DNA of 14,951 nucleotides from Gemmatimonadaceae bacterium. GTDB taxonomy: Bacteria > Gemmatimonadota > Gemmatimonadetes > Gemmatimonadales > Gemmatimonadaceae. Positions 7,109 through 13,404 of this stretch are shown here, in pieces; the first letter of the stretch is position 1; each line of letters begins with the position of its first letter. The translations under genes were made by a program, and so were the position numbers. The stretch spans positions 1-14,951 of the forward strand of contig JANYKY010000186.1 in the NCBI GenBank assembly GCA_025357975.1. Reading direction: 5' to 3'. The notes under the pieces were generated by a model. The model was not told where the DNA came from. It did not search any database and saw nothing but the letters and a program-made list of their open reading frames with translations.

Positions 7109-7696
7109 ATGAGGACACCACTTACAATTGCCGTTACTGCTCTCGGTCTTTCAGCTCTGTTCTCCGCCTTGCCGGCACAACAGAGTGGAAAGCGCATTGT
7201 GGAGGATGCCGACTTCGACGTGAAATTAGGCTTCGTTCATGTCGGCACAGGCGCGTGGACCGTTAGAGCATACGATACGGTAGCAGGCTTTCCCACCTTC
7301 CACGCGATCCTCACAATTAACGGTGGATTCGGGCCCGCAAAAGTAGAAGACCGGTTCGGATCCTGGGGCGATGCAACGTCGTGGCGAACCTCACGCGATG
7401 TCTTCTCCCGGCGTTTCATCCAGACTCAGCACGAATTCAGATACCACAAGAACGTCCGCTATGAAATCTCTCCAGAGCATCAAGAATGGGTGCGAAGCGA
7501 TGGCCGGAAAGACTGGACACCGAGCACTAAACCGCTCGACGATCTCACGATGCTCGTGTTCATCAGGAGTCTGCCGCTCACGCTTCGGCTCAGGAGTTAC
7601 CAGCCTCCGACACAGCTGGATGATCCTCGAGGCAGCGCGCAGTCGTGGATCCCTTTTGGCGTAAGTACGGACCGGTCAAAGCAAGGTTCCCTTTAA
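7109..7696 (+). CDS. DUF3108-type exported protein, apparently shortened at the C-terminus
   Basis: 195 residues; ATG at 7109 follows TAAGGA (7099-7104). A signal peptide is clear: an Arg near the N-terminus, a hydrophobic core at about 5-20 and cleavage after LPA. The mature part reads as DUF3108 (PF11306): DFDVKLGFVHVGTGAW, then a beta-rich run through DRFGSW and the SRRF region to the MLVFIRSLPL stretch. In the family this is normally followed by another 60-100 residues of beta-barrel-like fold, but here the frame ends in an unconvincing low-similarity tail. The last 21 bp overlap the 3' end of the convergent mgtE. I infer C-terminal loss or a recent frameshift. DUF3108 proteins are exported lipocalin-like or LolA-like folds of unknown ligand. 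Confidence 0.65.
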   Translation: MRTPLTIAVTALGLSALFSALPAQQSGKRIVEDADFDVKLGFVHVGTGAWTVRAYDTVAGFPTFHAILTINGGFGPAKVEDRFGSWGDATSWRTSRDVFSRRFIQTQHEFRYHKNVRYEISPEHQEWVRSDGRKDWTPSTKPLDDLTMLVFIRSLPLTLRLRSYQPPTQLDDPRGSAQSWIPFGVSTDRSKQGSL

Positions 7697-9118
7697 TACG
7701 AACAGCGCCACATAGAAGTAGATGCTCAGGCCTGTGACATCCACCAGCGTCGCGACAAACGGCGCCGATGCACTCGCCGGATCGAACCCGAGGCGGCGCA
7801 GCAGGAACGGCAGCATCGATCCCGTCAAAGATCCGAAGGTCACAATGCCGACGAGCGCCAGCCCAACGGTGAAAGCGAGAATGAGGTGATGCGGACCGTA
7901 GTTGAAAATCGCCATCCGCTGCCACATCTCGATTCTGAAAAACGCGATCAATCCAAGAATCGCTCCGAGCACGACGCCCGCCGGAATTTCGCGAGCGGCG
8001 ATTCTCCACCAGTCTTTCAGTCGCACCTCACCGAGCGCCAGGGCGCGGATGATGAGTGAAGTCGCCTGTGAGCCCGAGTTGCCTCCTGAGCTCATGATCA
8101 ACGGAACGAACAGCATCAGCACGATCGCTTTCTGAAGCTCTACCTCGAAGTGCTGCATCGCTGTCGCTGTCAGCATCTCGCCAAGAAACAACGCCGACAA
8201 CCAGCCTCCTCGTTTCTTGATCATCCTCCAGAATGAGATCTGCATGTAAGGCTCGTCGAGCGCTTCCATTCCACCAAATCGCTGAACGTCTTCGGTGTGC
8301 TCTTCCTCGAGTGCGTCAATCACGTCATCCACGGTGACTACGCCCAGTATTCGGCGATTCTCATCGACAACGGGAAGAACGACGAGATCGTAATTCGAAG
8401 TCAGCCGAGCGACTTCCTCGCGATCCATCGTTGGGAGAACAGTGACGACCTCTTCCCACGCGACGTCCTTCACCATCGCTCCTTCTGGAGCAGCGAGCAG
8501 CTCGTGCAGAGACATGACTCCTTTCACGATACCGTTGCGGTCAGTTGCGTAGATGGCGTGCATCGCCTCGCGCCGCCCTCCGCGTGCGATGCGACGAACT
8601 CCTGCAAGCGCCTCCTCGACCCGCGTATCCTCGGGCACCGACACGAATTCGGTCGTCATCAGGCCCCCCGCTGTGTCTGGCTCATAAGCGAGAAGGCGCT
8701 CTGTCTCTTCGCGTTCCTGCTCGGGAATCTCGGAGAGGATTTCATCTGCTGTCTCTTCTTCGAGATCCTCGAGAACGTCAGCACGATCGTCCGGCGTCAT
8801 CTGCGAAACGAGCTCGGCCGCCTGGCGTGTACTCATTGCCTCGAGCACTTCGCTTCTCAGATCTTCGTTCAGGTATTCGAGAACGTCGGCGGCGCGGTGG
8901 GGGCTCAGCGCGCTAAGCAACTCCGCTACACGATCCCTCGGTATCGCCTCGGCGATGTCTGCAAGATCTGCCGGATGTATCTCTTCGGTTTCTGCCGCGA
9001 CACTACCCGGTTCTTCGTCGAGAAGATCGAGAATGTCAGGTGCAAGCAGTGCGGCCACTCCCCTTTTTTCATCATCGCCAGAAGGCGCATGCAGGGGAGT
9101 GTGCCGCTGCTCTTTCAT
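7676..9118 (-). CDS. mgtE: MgtE magnesium channel/transporter
   Basis: 480 residues from ATG 9116-9118, which shares one base with the TGA of the chaperone gene (TGATG); an in-frame GTG at 9121 would add one residue. Domain order is standard: superhelical MgtE_N with Asp/Glu-rich Mg-sensing repeats (about 40-140), AYEPDTAGGLMT (144-155) leading into two CBS domains (about 150-270), then five membrane helices from about 305 to 475. SSGGNSGSQ (343-351) and PFVATLVDVTG (453-463) are signature pore segments; Asp460 corresponds by position to the pore aspartate of characterised MgtE. It takes up Mg2+ across the inner membrane and is gated by cytosolic Mg2+ at the N and CBS domains. No M-box riboswitch can be upstream because another gene overlaps its start. 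Confidence 0.95.
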   Translation of the reverse strand: MKEQRHTPLHAPSGDDEKRGVAALLAPDILDLLDEEPGSVAAETEEIHPADLADIAEAIPRDRVAELLSALSPHRAADVLEYLNEDLRSEVLEAMSTRQAAELVSQMTPDDRADVLEDLEEETADEILSEIPEQEREETERLLAYEPDTAGGLMTTEFVSVPEDTRVEEALAGVRRIARGGRREAMHAIYATDRNGIVKGVMSLHELLAAPEGAMVKDVAWEEVVTVLPTMDREEVARLTSNYDLVVLPVVDENRRILGVVTVDDVIDALEEEHTEDVQRFGGMEALDEPYMQISFWRMIKKRGGWLSALFLGEMLTATAMQHFEVELQKAIVLMLFVPLIMSSGGNSGSQATSLIIRALALGEVRLKDWWRIAAREIPAGVVLGAILGLIAFFRIEMWQRMAIFNYGPHHLILAFTVGLALVGIVTFGSLTGSMLPFLLRRLGFDPASASAPFVATLVDVTGLSIYFYVALFVLKGTLL

Positions 9119-9351
9119 CACACCACCGGAAGCGTGCGCCGATCGTCGCGGAAGTCCGCAACCTCGTAACCGGCGATAGAGATGGCCTCACGGATAGCGT
9201 CATGGCTGACACTTCCGTCGTGCTCGATGATTGCCTTTCCGATGGAAACGTCCGCACGGGAAACGCCGTCAACTCCGCCAAGTGCGGTAAATACCGCCCT
9301 CGTGCAGTGGGCGCAGCTCATCCCGTTGATCGTTGCCGTGGTTGTCGCCAT
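9118..9351 (-). CDS. Heavy-metal-associated (HMA) domain chaperone, CopZ-like
   Basis: 77 residues, near the usual 66-75 for free HMA proteins. ATG at 9349-9351 was preferred because it leaves four residues before the first beta strand, as in CopZ; a GTG at 9375 would add eight unlikely residues. GMSCAHC (10-16) is the GMxCxxC loop, with Cys13 and Cys16 as soft-metal ligands, most likely Cu(I). The remaining pattern (AVFTALGGVDGV, then two strands and helix) is the ferredoxin-like betaalphabeta-betaalphabeta fold. It would deliver copper in the cytoplasm, normally to a P1B ATPase, but none is nearby. Instead it is translationally coupled to mgtE. No Shine-Dalgarno; a TATTAT lies 6 nt upstream. 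The metal is inferred from the motif only. Confidence 0.9.
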   Translation of the reverse strand: MATTTATINGMSCAHCTRAVFTALGGVDGVSRADVSIGKAIIEHDGSVSHDAIREAISIAGYEVADFRDDRRTLPVV

Positions 9352-9357
9352 TCGGCA

Positions 9358-9363
9358 ATAATA
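9358..9363 (-). promoter_or_regulatory. Possible -10 element of a leaderless chaperone-mgtE transcript
   Basis: On the minus strand TATTAT ends exactly 6 nt before the ATG at 9351. This start has no Shine-Dalgarno. The same AT-rich patch may hold the promoter of the divergent gene at 9405 (TTGCCG 9333-9338 then AATAAT 9357-9362, 18 bp apart), although that gene has a proper GAGGA ribosome site. Confidence 0.38.
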
Positions 9364-9404
9364 GCGTAGTTTCACTTACGCGGGAAAGCCTTGAGGAAAC
9401 GAAG

Positions 9405-9899
9405 ATGAGCGACCCCAACGATTCGTTTGAAAACCGGCAACGTCGAGATGCGAATCCGACCAGAGCGGCAGACCCGGTTCAACCGTCCTGGCTGACAGAT
9501 CCGTATGCAACTGACCGGTATCCCGTGCCCCAGGAGCCCGCGCTACTCTCTCCGCGAGAGCCGCTGTTTTCTCGTCGCGTATTATTCGGATGGGCGTTCG
9601 CGACCCTTGTAGTCGTATTTGCGATAACTGTGATACTGCCGATGCTTGTTCCACTCGTGCGGGAAACTGTCATCGAAAGCGTCGTGGGCCGAATGCATGA
9701 TCGCGGCATGAACGTCAGGATCAACGGGCATCCTGTCGGGCCGGCTGTTCCTGCTATTCCGACGATGCCTGAGATTCCAGAGATACCCGCGATACCGCCT
9801 GTGCCGGCGAATGCCGCGGAGCCAGCAGCTGCTCCGGCACCGGCTGGCTCCGAACATCACAAAAAGACAATTGCGCCGGCTCCTAAAGCGCGGCGCTAA
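9405..9899 (+). CDS. Single-pass membrane protein with proline-repeat tail
   Basis: 164 residues; ATG 9405 follows GAGGA (9393-9397) at good spacing, so the longer upstream frame is not used. Residues 1-58 are hydrophilic, rich in Asp/Arg/Pro and probably cytoplasmic. One membrane helix lies at about 60-85, followed by a short charged stretch and then a proline-rich tail. The tail (about 112-140) repeats a Pro-x-hydrophobic-Pro pattern: VPAIPTMPEIPEIPAIPPVP, which should form an extended polyproline-type rod outside the membrane, ending in Ala/Pro and a basic C-terminus. No domain family is recognised. It may be a spacer or anchor across the periplasm. It ends 7 bp before the stop of the convergent DUF4015 gene. 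Confidence 0.7.
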   Translation: MSDPNDSFENRQRRDANPTRAADPVQPSWLTDPYATDRYPVPQEPALLSPREPLFSRRVLFGWAFATLVVVFAITVILPMLVPLVRETVIESVVGRMHDRGMNVRINGHPVGPAVPAIPTMPEIPEIPAIPPVPANAAEPAAAPAPAGSEHHKKTIAPAPKARR

Positions 9900-9906
9900 C
9901 GGCCCC

Positions 9907-11178
9907 TCACTCGAATTTCGTAATCTTCGGCGGCACAGGCGGGTTTTTCGCCCGCGGTACGAGGGTCTTCTCGAGCGCTGGCACAAATGGATCGTATTGT
10001 GAACCTGGGTTCCACAGAACCCAGCTCTCATAGCCGGAGTCGTACACAGCTTTTTTCTCCTGCTCGAGCTCGGCAGCGCCGTATTTTGGGGAGCCCAGGG
10101 TGAATGCCTGGAGCCACGGCCGAACGCGCTGTCCCTTCAGGCCAATAGCTTCGGTTCTCACGCGTCCACGTGAAATCGCCGTGTGGATCACTTCATAAGG
10201 CGCCGCGTTCGGTGAAGGGATTCCAAACGAGCCGTGCGGATAGTGTGACGGGTATACCATAGGGAGAACGACATCCACGTTCTGGACCATGGGCTCCCAC
10301 TTTTGACCAACTTCGAGCGCGCCGCCCACGGTAGAGACGAGTCCGAAAATATCGGCTGTCGTCCGCACGCCGAGCTTGGCATTTCTCGCGCGGGCCTGTT
10401 TCAGGAACTCGGCGAGTGCGTCGGTTTTTCCGCGACCGCTTGACTCAGGAAAGACCTGCGCCGGAAGACTCTTGTACGGCTCCGGAAAGCGAATGTAGTC
10501 GAACTGAATCTCGCCGAATCCCATTCGAATCGCTTCTTCGGCGACCCTGAAGTTGTATTCCCAGATCGCATTTGCGTACGGGTTGACCCACGTGAGGCCT
10601 TTCTTGTCTCGCCACGGCGAGCCGTCGGCCTTGCGGATGGTATGCTCGGGATTCATGCGCGCTGTGACTGAATCCTTGAAGACTACAATCCGCGCGATTG
10701 GAAGAATTCCATGTGCGTTGATTGTGTCGAGAAGCGCGCGCATGTTCTTCACTTTGGTCTGCGTCCCAGCATTCTTCAACAGCATTGGATCGGTTGAAGT
10801 AAAGTTCAATCCGAACTCATCCTTCACGTCGATAACCAGTGCGTTGATCTCGGTCGAATCAGCGATTGCGAGCAGCTTCTGCATTTTCTTTGTGCTCTGC
10901 GCCGCAAACCGGTTGACATAAAGCGCGCGTATCGGTGCTGCCGGGTCGGTTCTCAGTTTCTGAACGGATGCCGGTATAGCAGGACCTCCCGCGGGCGAGA
11001 GTGCCTGAGTCGCCGGACTCGCAGCGGTGGTGTCGGCCGGCGCTGGAGGAGCGGTGGCGTGCGCAGTACTCGCGGATCTCGATGCGGAATCGGCGGCCGG
11101 CGTCGTCTTTCCGGCCGCTGCGTCATGAGTGGTGGTGCAGGCGGCCAGAACAACGAGAAGAAGCAATCGTACGCGCAT
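9907..11178 (-). CDS. DUF4015 putative glycoside hydrolase, lipoprotein
   Basis: 423 residues from ATG 11176-11178; the signal peptide starts here (RLLLLVVLAAC, Cys14 in a lipobox), so the longer frame upstream is ignored. A Ser/Thr/Ala/Pro linker (about 15-75) separates the anchor from the enzyme. The catalytic part (about 80-410) matches DUF4015 (PF13200), a TIM-barrel group of putative glycosyl hydrolases: IRALYVNRF near the first strand, ALVIDVKDEFG (113-123), EIQFDYIRFP (223-232) and LPMVYPSHY (305-313). Asp119 and Asp227 are candidate catalytic or binding acids. The substrate is unknown; exopolysaccharide or peptidoglycan-type glycans are possible. It is convergent with the membrane protein at 9405 and divergent from the 11238 gene. 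No Shine-Dalgarno is visible. Confidence 0.88.
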   Translation of the reverse strand: MRVRLLLLVVLAACTTTHDAAAGKTTPAADSASRSASTAHATAPPAPADTTAASPATQALSPAGGPAIPASVQKLRTDPAAPIRALYVNRFAAQSTKKMQKLLAIADSTEINALVIDVKDEFGLNFTSTDPMLLKNAGTQTKVKNMRALLDTINAHGILPIARIVVFKDSVTARMNPEHTIRKADGSPWRDKKGLTWVNPYANAIWEYNFRVAEEAIRMGFGEIQFDYIRFPEPYKSLPAQVFPESSGRGKTDALAEFLKQARARNAKLGVRTTADIFGLVSTVGGALEVGQKWEPMVQNVDVVLPMVYPSHYPHGSFGIPSPNAAPYEVIHTAISRGRVRTEAIGLKGQRVRPWLQAFTLGSPKYGAAELEQEKKAVYDSGYESWVLWNPGSQYDPFVPALEKTLVPRAKNPPVPPKITKFE

Positions 11179-11221
11179 CGAGACGTGGGGAAATTGGGAA
11201 GGGTAGAGCCGCGCATGATGC

Positions 11222-11229
11222 ACTATATT
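11222..11229. promoter_or_regulatory. Shared AT-rich divergent promoter core
   Basis: The 59-bp gap between two divergent lipoprotein genes holds one AT-rich spot. On plus it reads TATATT (11224-11229), 8 nt before the ATG at 11238, and continues as TATATTTG. On minus it reads TATAGT (11222-11227), about 43 nt before the DUF4015 start. The elements overlap, so the two promoters would compete. No convincing -35 is seen for either. Confidence 0.35.
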
Positions 11230-11237
11230 TGCCAGCA

Positions 11238-12170
11238 ATGCGATACCCCTGCCTCCTCGTTCTTGCGTCTGTCGCCGGATGCTCACTTCCAGCGCCGAAA
11301 CCGCCTGCGGCTGAATTTCTGGTTGCGGACGGGAGCTCGACGTACTGGGTACGCAGCGGTCCCGAGGGAATAAGCTCGCGCACGTCGCCGCTCATCCTCA
11401 CTAACGCAGACAGTCGCTTCTACGAAGTGTATGTCGAAGAGGTGACGCGCTCGTACGACGACGCAGTGTTCACCCGCGAGCCGATCTACAGCCGCGACCT
11501 TCTAACCGGGGCGAAGAAACTTCTTTTCGAGGACAACAAAGTCGCCGCGTGGGAAAGGATGTACCTCGCTGCCAACCCGCGCGCACGACTCCTCGCCCCC
11601 GATGAAGACACCAACGACGACGTGTCGATCTCCGCCACTGGCGAATCGGACATACTCGGCGTCGCGGGCCCGTACGTTATCTACGACCGCCATATCACGC
11701 TGGAGAAAACGGACTTTCAGCAGTCCGATTCTTCGCGCGGCGCGATCGACATCCGGTCAGGCCAAGCCGTTCCAATCAACTCGCTCGTTCGCGACACTTC
11801 CGCGATGGGCGCAGGAGCGGTGCGAGTTGGAAGCGCAATCAGGTGGCGGCACGCGGGCTACGATGTAGTCGCGCGTTACGATACCGCGCGCGCAGAGACG
11901 GTCGTTGCACTCAGGGATCTTCGGGGACACGAGTGGCCGGTCGGTTATGTAGACTCCCGCTTGCCGAGAATTTTCTGGCTCGATCAGCCTCGCGTAGATC
12001 CGCCGCTCCGCGCAGCCCTGAGCCATGCTTTCGACGATGCCCGCGAACACGACGAGGACGCACAGTTCGTTTCGCGCACGAAAAAAAGAAATTTGGCGCG
12101 AATTGCGGGACGCCTTGTCGCTGCCCACGGCCGCGGCGGCGTCTCTCGCGTGCACTCGATTTCTCAATGA
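11238..12170 (+). CDS. Unrecognised lipoprotein, first gene of a five-gene run
   Basis: 310 residues from ATG 11238, where a lipoprotein signal begins (LVLASVAGC, Cys15); the longer frame upstream runs antisense over the DUF4015 gene. The body is beta-rich and acidic, with regular Tyr and Asp and segments such as YVIYDRHITLEKTDF (146-160) and a repeated DIRSG/DLRG-type turn, suggesting a beta-propeller or lipocalin-like fold facing the periplasm. No known family is identified. Residues after about 283 are oddly basic (RNLARIAGRLVAAHGRG) following an A7 run at 12081-12087. One frame over, the translation reads KEIWRELRDALSL, which looks more protein-like. The gene stop overlaps the thioesterase start (ATGA). 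A TATATT 8 nt before the start and no Shine-Dalgarno suggest a leaderless mRNA. Confidence 0.7.
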   Translation: MRYPCLLVLASVAGCSLPAPKPPAAEFLVADGSSTYWVRSGPEGISSRTSPLILTNADSRFYEVYVEEVTRSYDDAVFTREPIYSRDLLTGAKKLLFEDNKVAAWERMYLAANPRARLLAPDEDTNDDVSISATGESDILGVAGPYVIYDRHITLEKTDFQQSDSSRGAIDIRSGQAVPINSLVRDTSAMGAGAVRVGSAIRWRHAGYDVVARYDTARAETVVALRDLRGHEWPVGYVDSRLPRIFWLDQPRVDPPLRAALSHAFDDAREHDEDAQFVSRTKKRNLARIAGRLVAAHGRGGVSRVHSISQ

Positions 12171-12658
12171 CAGAAGCGCGTACGGTGCGCGAAACGCAGC
12201 ATGAGACTTCGCAGCTCATGATGCCGCAGCACTCGAACAACCTGGATCACGTGTTTGGTGGCGTGATCCTGTCCATGATGGATACTGCTTCGGCGGTTTG
12301 CGCCATCCGGCATTCACGCATGAATTGCGTTACCGTCTCGGTGGACCGGGTGGATTTTCGCGAGCCGATCCACGTCGGCGATCTCGTAATAATGAAGTGC
12401 AGCGTTAATTACGTCGGTCGCACATCGATGGAAGTGGGGGTCAGGGTCGAGTCTGAAAACATGCAGACCGGCGTTCGCCGTCACACTAACTCGTGCTACC
12501 TGACGTTCGTCGCAATCGACAGAAATGGGCGCCCGATGGAGGTTCCGCGTCTCATTGCGGAATCGGCGGACGAGATCCGTCGCTACGAAGCTGCAAAGGC
12601 CCGCCGCCGACGGCGCCTCGAAGAGCGAACGGCCGAGACGGCGCTCGCGGAAGCTTGA
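12167..12658 (+). CDS. Hotdog-fold acyl-CoA thioesterase (YciA/ACOT-like)
   Basis: 163 residues; ATG is inside the previous gene's stop (ATGA). MMPQHSNNLDHVFGGVILSM (18-37) then MD at 38-39 matches the hotdog acyl-CoA hydrolase signature (N-x-x-G/D-x-x-F-G-G, then Asp), with Asn24/25 and Asp39 as expected active-site residues. VTVSVDRVDFREPIHVGDLV is the central strand and turn typical of the family. It hydrolyses acyl-CoA to free acid and CoA in the cytosol; chain length cannot be read. The C-terminal 30 residues are Arg/Glu-rich helix. It follows the unknown lipoprotein without a gap, which is an odd partner; the acyl-CoA dehydrogenase is elsewhere in the window. Related names in use include YciA and cytosolic ACOT-type thioesterases. 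Confidence 0.9.
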   Translation: MTEARTVRETQHETSQLMMPQHSNNLDHVFGGVILSMMDTASAVCAIRHSRMNCVTVSVDRVDFREPIHVGDLVIMKCSVNYVGRTSMEVGVRVESENMQTGVRRHTNSCYLTFVAIDRNGRPMEVPRLIAESADEIRRYEAAKARRRRRLEERTAETALAEA

Positions 12659-12689
12659 TCACGGCACGACGCCTGCGCAGAGTACACAC

Positions 12690-13094
12690 ATGCGCGCAAG
12701 TTTCACCGTAGACCAGGCCAACAGGACGCTGCCGCTTGTTCGGCGGATAGTGAGTGACATCGTCAAAGACTACTGGCGTTGGCAGGAGAAGGTGCGAGAG
12801 TTCGAAACTGCTGCCCTGTTACGAACCGTCGATCAACCGAATGAAGACGCAGATAGATTCGAGCGCGAAGCGCAGCAGCTCGCGCGAGATATAGAGGGAT
12901 ACATGAAAGAGATCGGTGAGCTCGGGGTCCAGGTGAAAGGTCTCGATAGCGGGCTCGTAGATTTCCCGGGTGAGCTGAATGGCCGGCCCGTATTGCTTTG
13001 CTGGCAGCTGGGTGAAGAAAATGTGCAGTACTGGCACGATGACGACGCGGGATTTGCCGGGCGGCAGCCGCTGCCCTCATACCAGGAAACCTGA
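12690..13094 (+). CDS. DUF2203 family protein
   Basis: 134 residues, a normal size for DUF2203 (PF09969). FTVDQANRTLPLV (5-17) is the typical N-terminal motif, followed by long charged helices (20-80, likely coiled-coil). KGLDSGLVDFPGELNGRPVL (83-102) and YWHDDDAGFAGRQPL (114-128) are the conserved C-terminal signature, with CWQLGE between. No signal peptide, so cytoplasmic. Biochemical role is unknown for the family. The stop TGA directly abuts the ATG of the next small gene. It lies 31 bp after the thioesterase. The start is the only sensible one, but it has no clear Shine-Dalgarno. Confidence 0.92.
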   Translation: MRASFTVDQANRTLPLVRRIVSDIVKDYWRWQEKVREFETAALLRTVDQPNEDADRFEREAQQLARDIEGYMKEIGELGVQVKGLDSGLVDFPGELNGRPVLLCWQLGEENVQYWHDDDAGFAGRQPLPSYQET

Positions 13095-13388
13095 ATGGCG
13101 AAAGATTCGATGCGATTGTTCACTGGCCCGGAAGGCACTCACTGGGGCGTCGAGGTAAAGATGCCGACCGCCAGCAACGCGATGGTCGTGTTTCATCATC
13201 CTGGTGGAAAAACTGCGGGTATGGATCGGTATTCCTGGTATCAGTGGCGTGGACCGGAAGCGCGAAGCGTCACTTCGCGGGTGGCGCAGGGGACGGTGAT
13301 GAAAGCACTTTCCGAAGATGCGATTGCCCTTCTGTTCCGGCGTTCGATGCCTATCACGGCTGGCGCGACACCGTTGTCCGGTCAGTAG
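13095..13388 (+). CDS. Small unrecognised protein in the DUF2203 operon
   Basis: 97 residues. ATG immediately follows the DUF2203 stop (TGAATG), and AGGAAA (13083-13088) serves as ribosome site, so the frame is very likely real. Content: GPEGTHWGVEVKMPT near the N-terminus, FHHPGGK (33-39) and RYSWYQWRGPEARS (45-58), with several Trp, Tyr and His, then a helix-forming C-terminus. This resembles a compact beta-sheet plus one helix. No signal peptide, membrane helix or known family. Its packing suggests a job linked with DUF2203, unknown in both. Confidence 0.72.
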   Translation: MAKDSMRLFTGPEGTHWGVEVKMPTASNAMVVFHHPGGKTAGMDRYSWYQWRGPEARSVTSRVAQGTVMKALSEDAIALLFRRSMPITAGATPLSGQ

Positions 13389-13404
13389 CCGCCCGCGTGA
13401 TAGT

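Noticed and set aside
8297..9169. 290-codon open frame antisense to mgtE
   Set aside because: It mirrors mgtE, has no recognisable domain, and mgtE is certain.
9119..9404. M-box magnesium riboswitch upstream of mgtE
   Set aside because: The bases before mgtE are the coding sequence of the chaperone, and the gap before that is only 53 bp, too short for an M-box.
9818..9851. 9-bp stem GGAGCCAGC/GCTGGCTCC as a terminator
   Set aside because: It lies inside the coding end of the proline-tail protein, with a 16-nt loop and no U-tract.
11001..11237. N-terminal extension of the unknown lipoprotein
   Set aside because: It is antisense to the DUF4015 gene, and the lipoprotein signal begins at ATG 11238.
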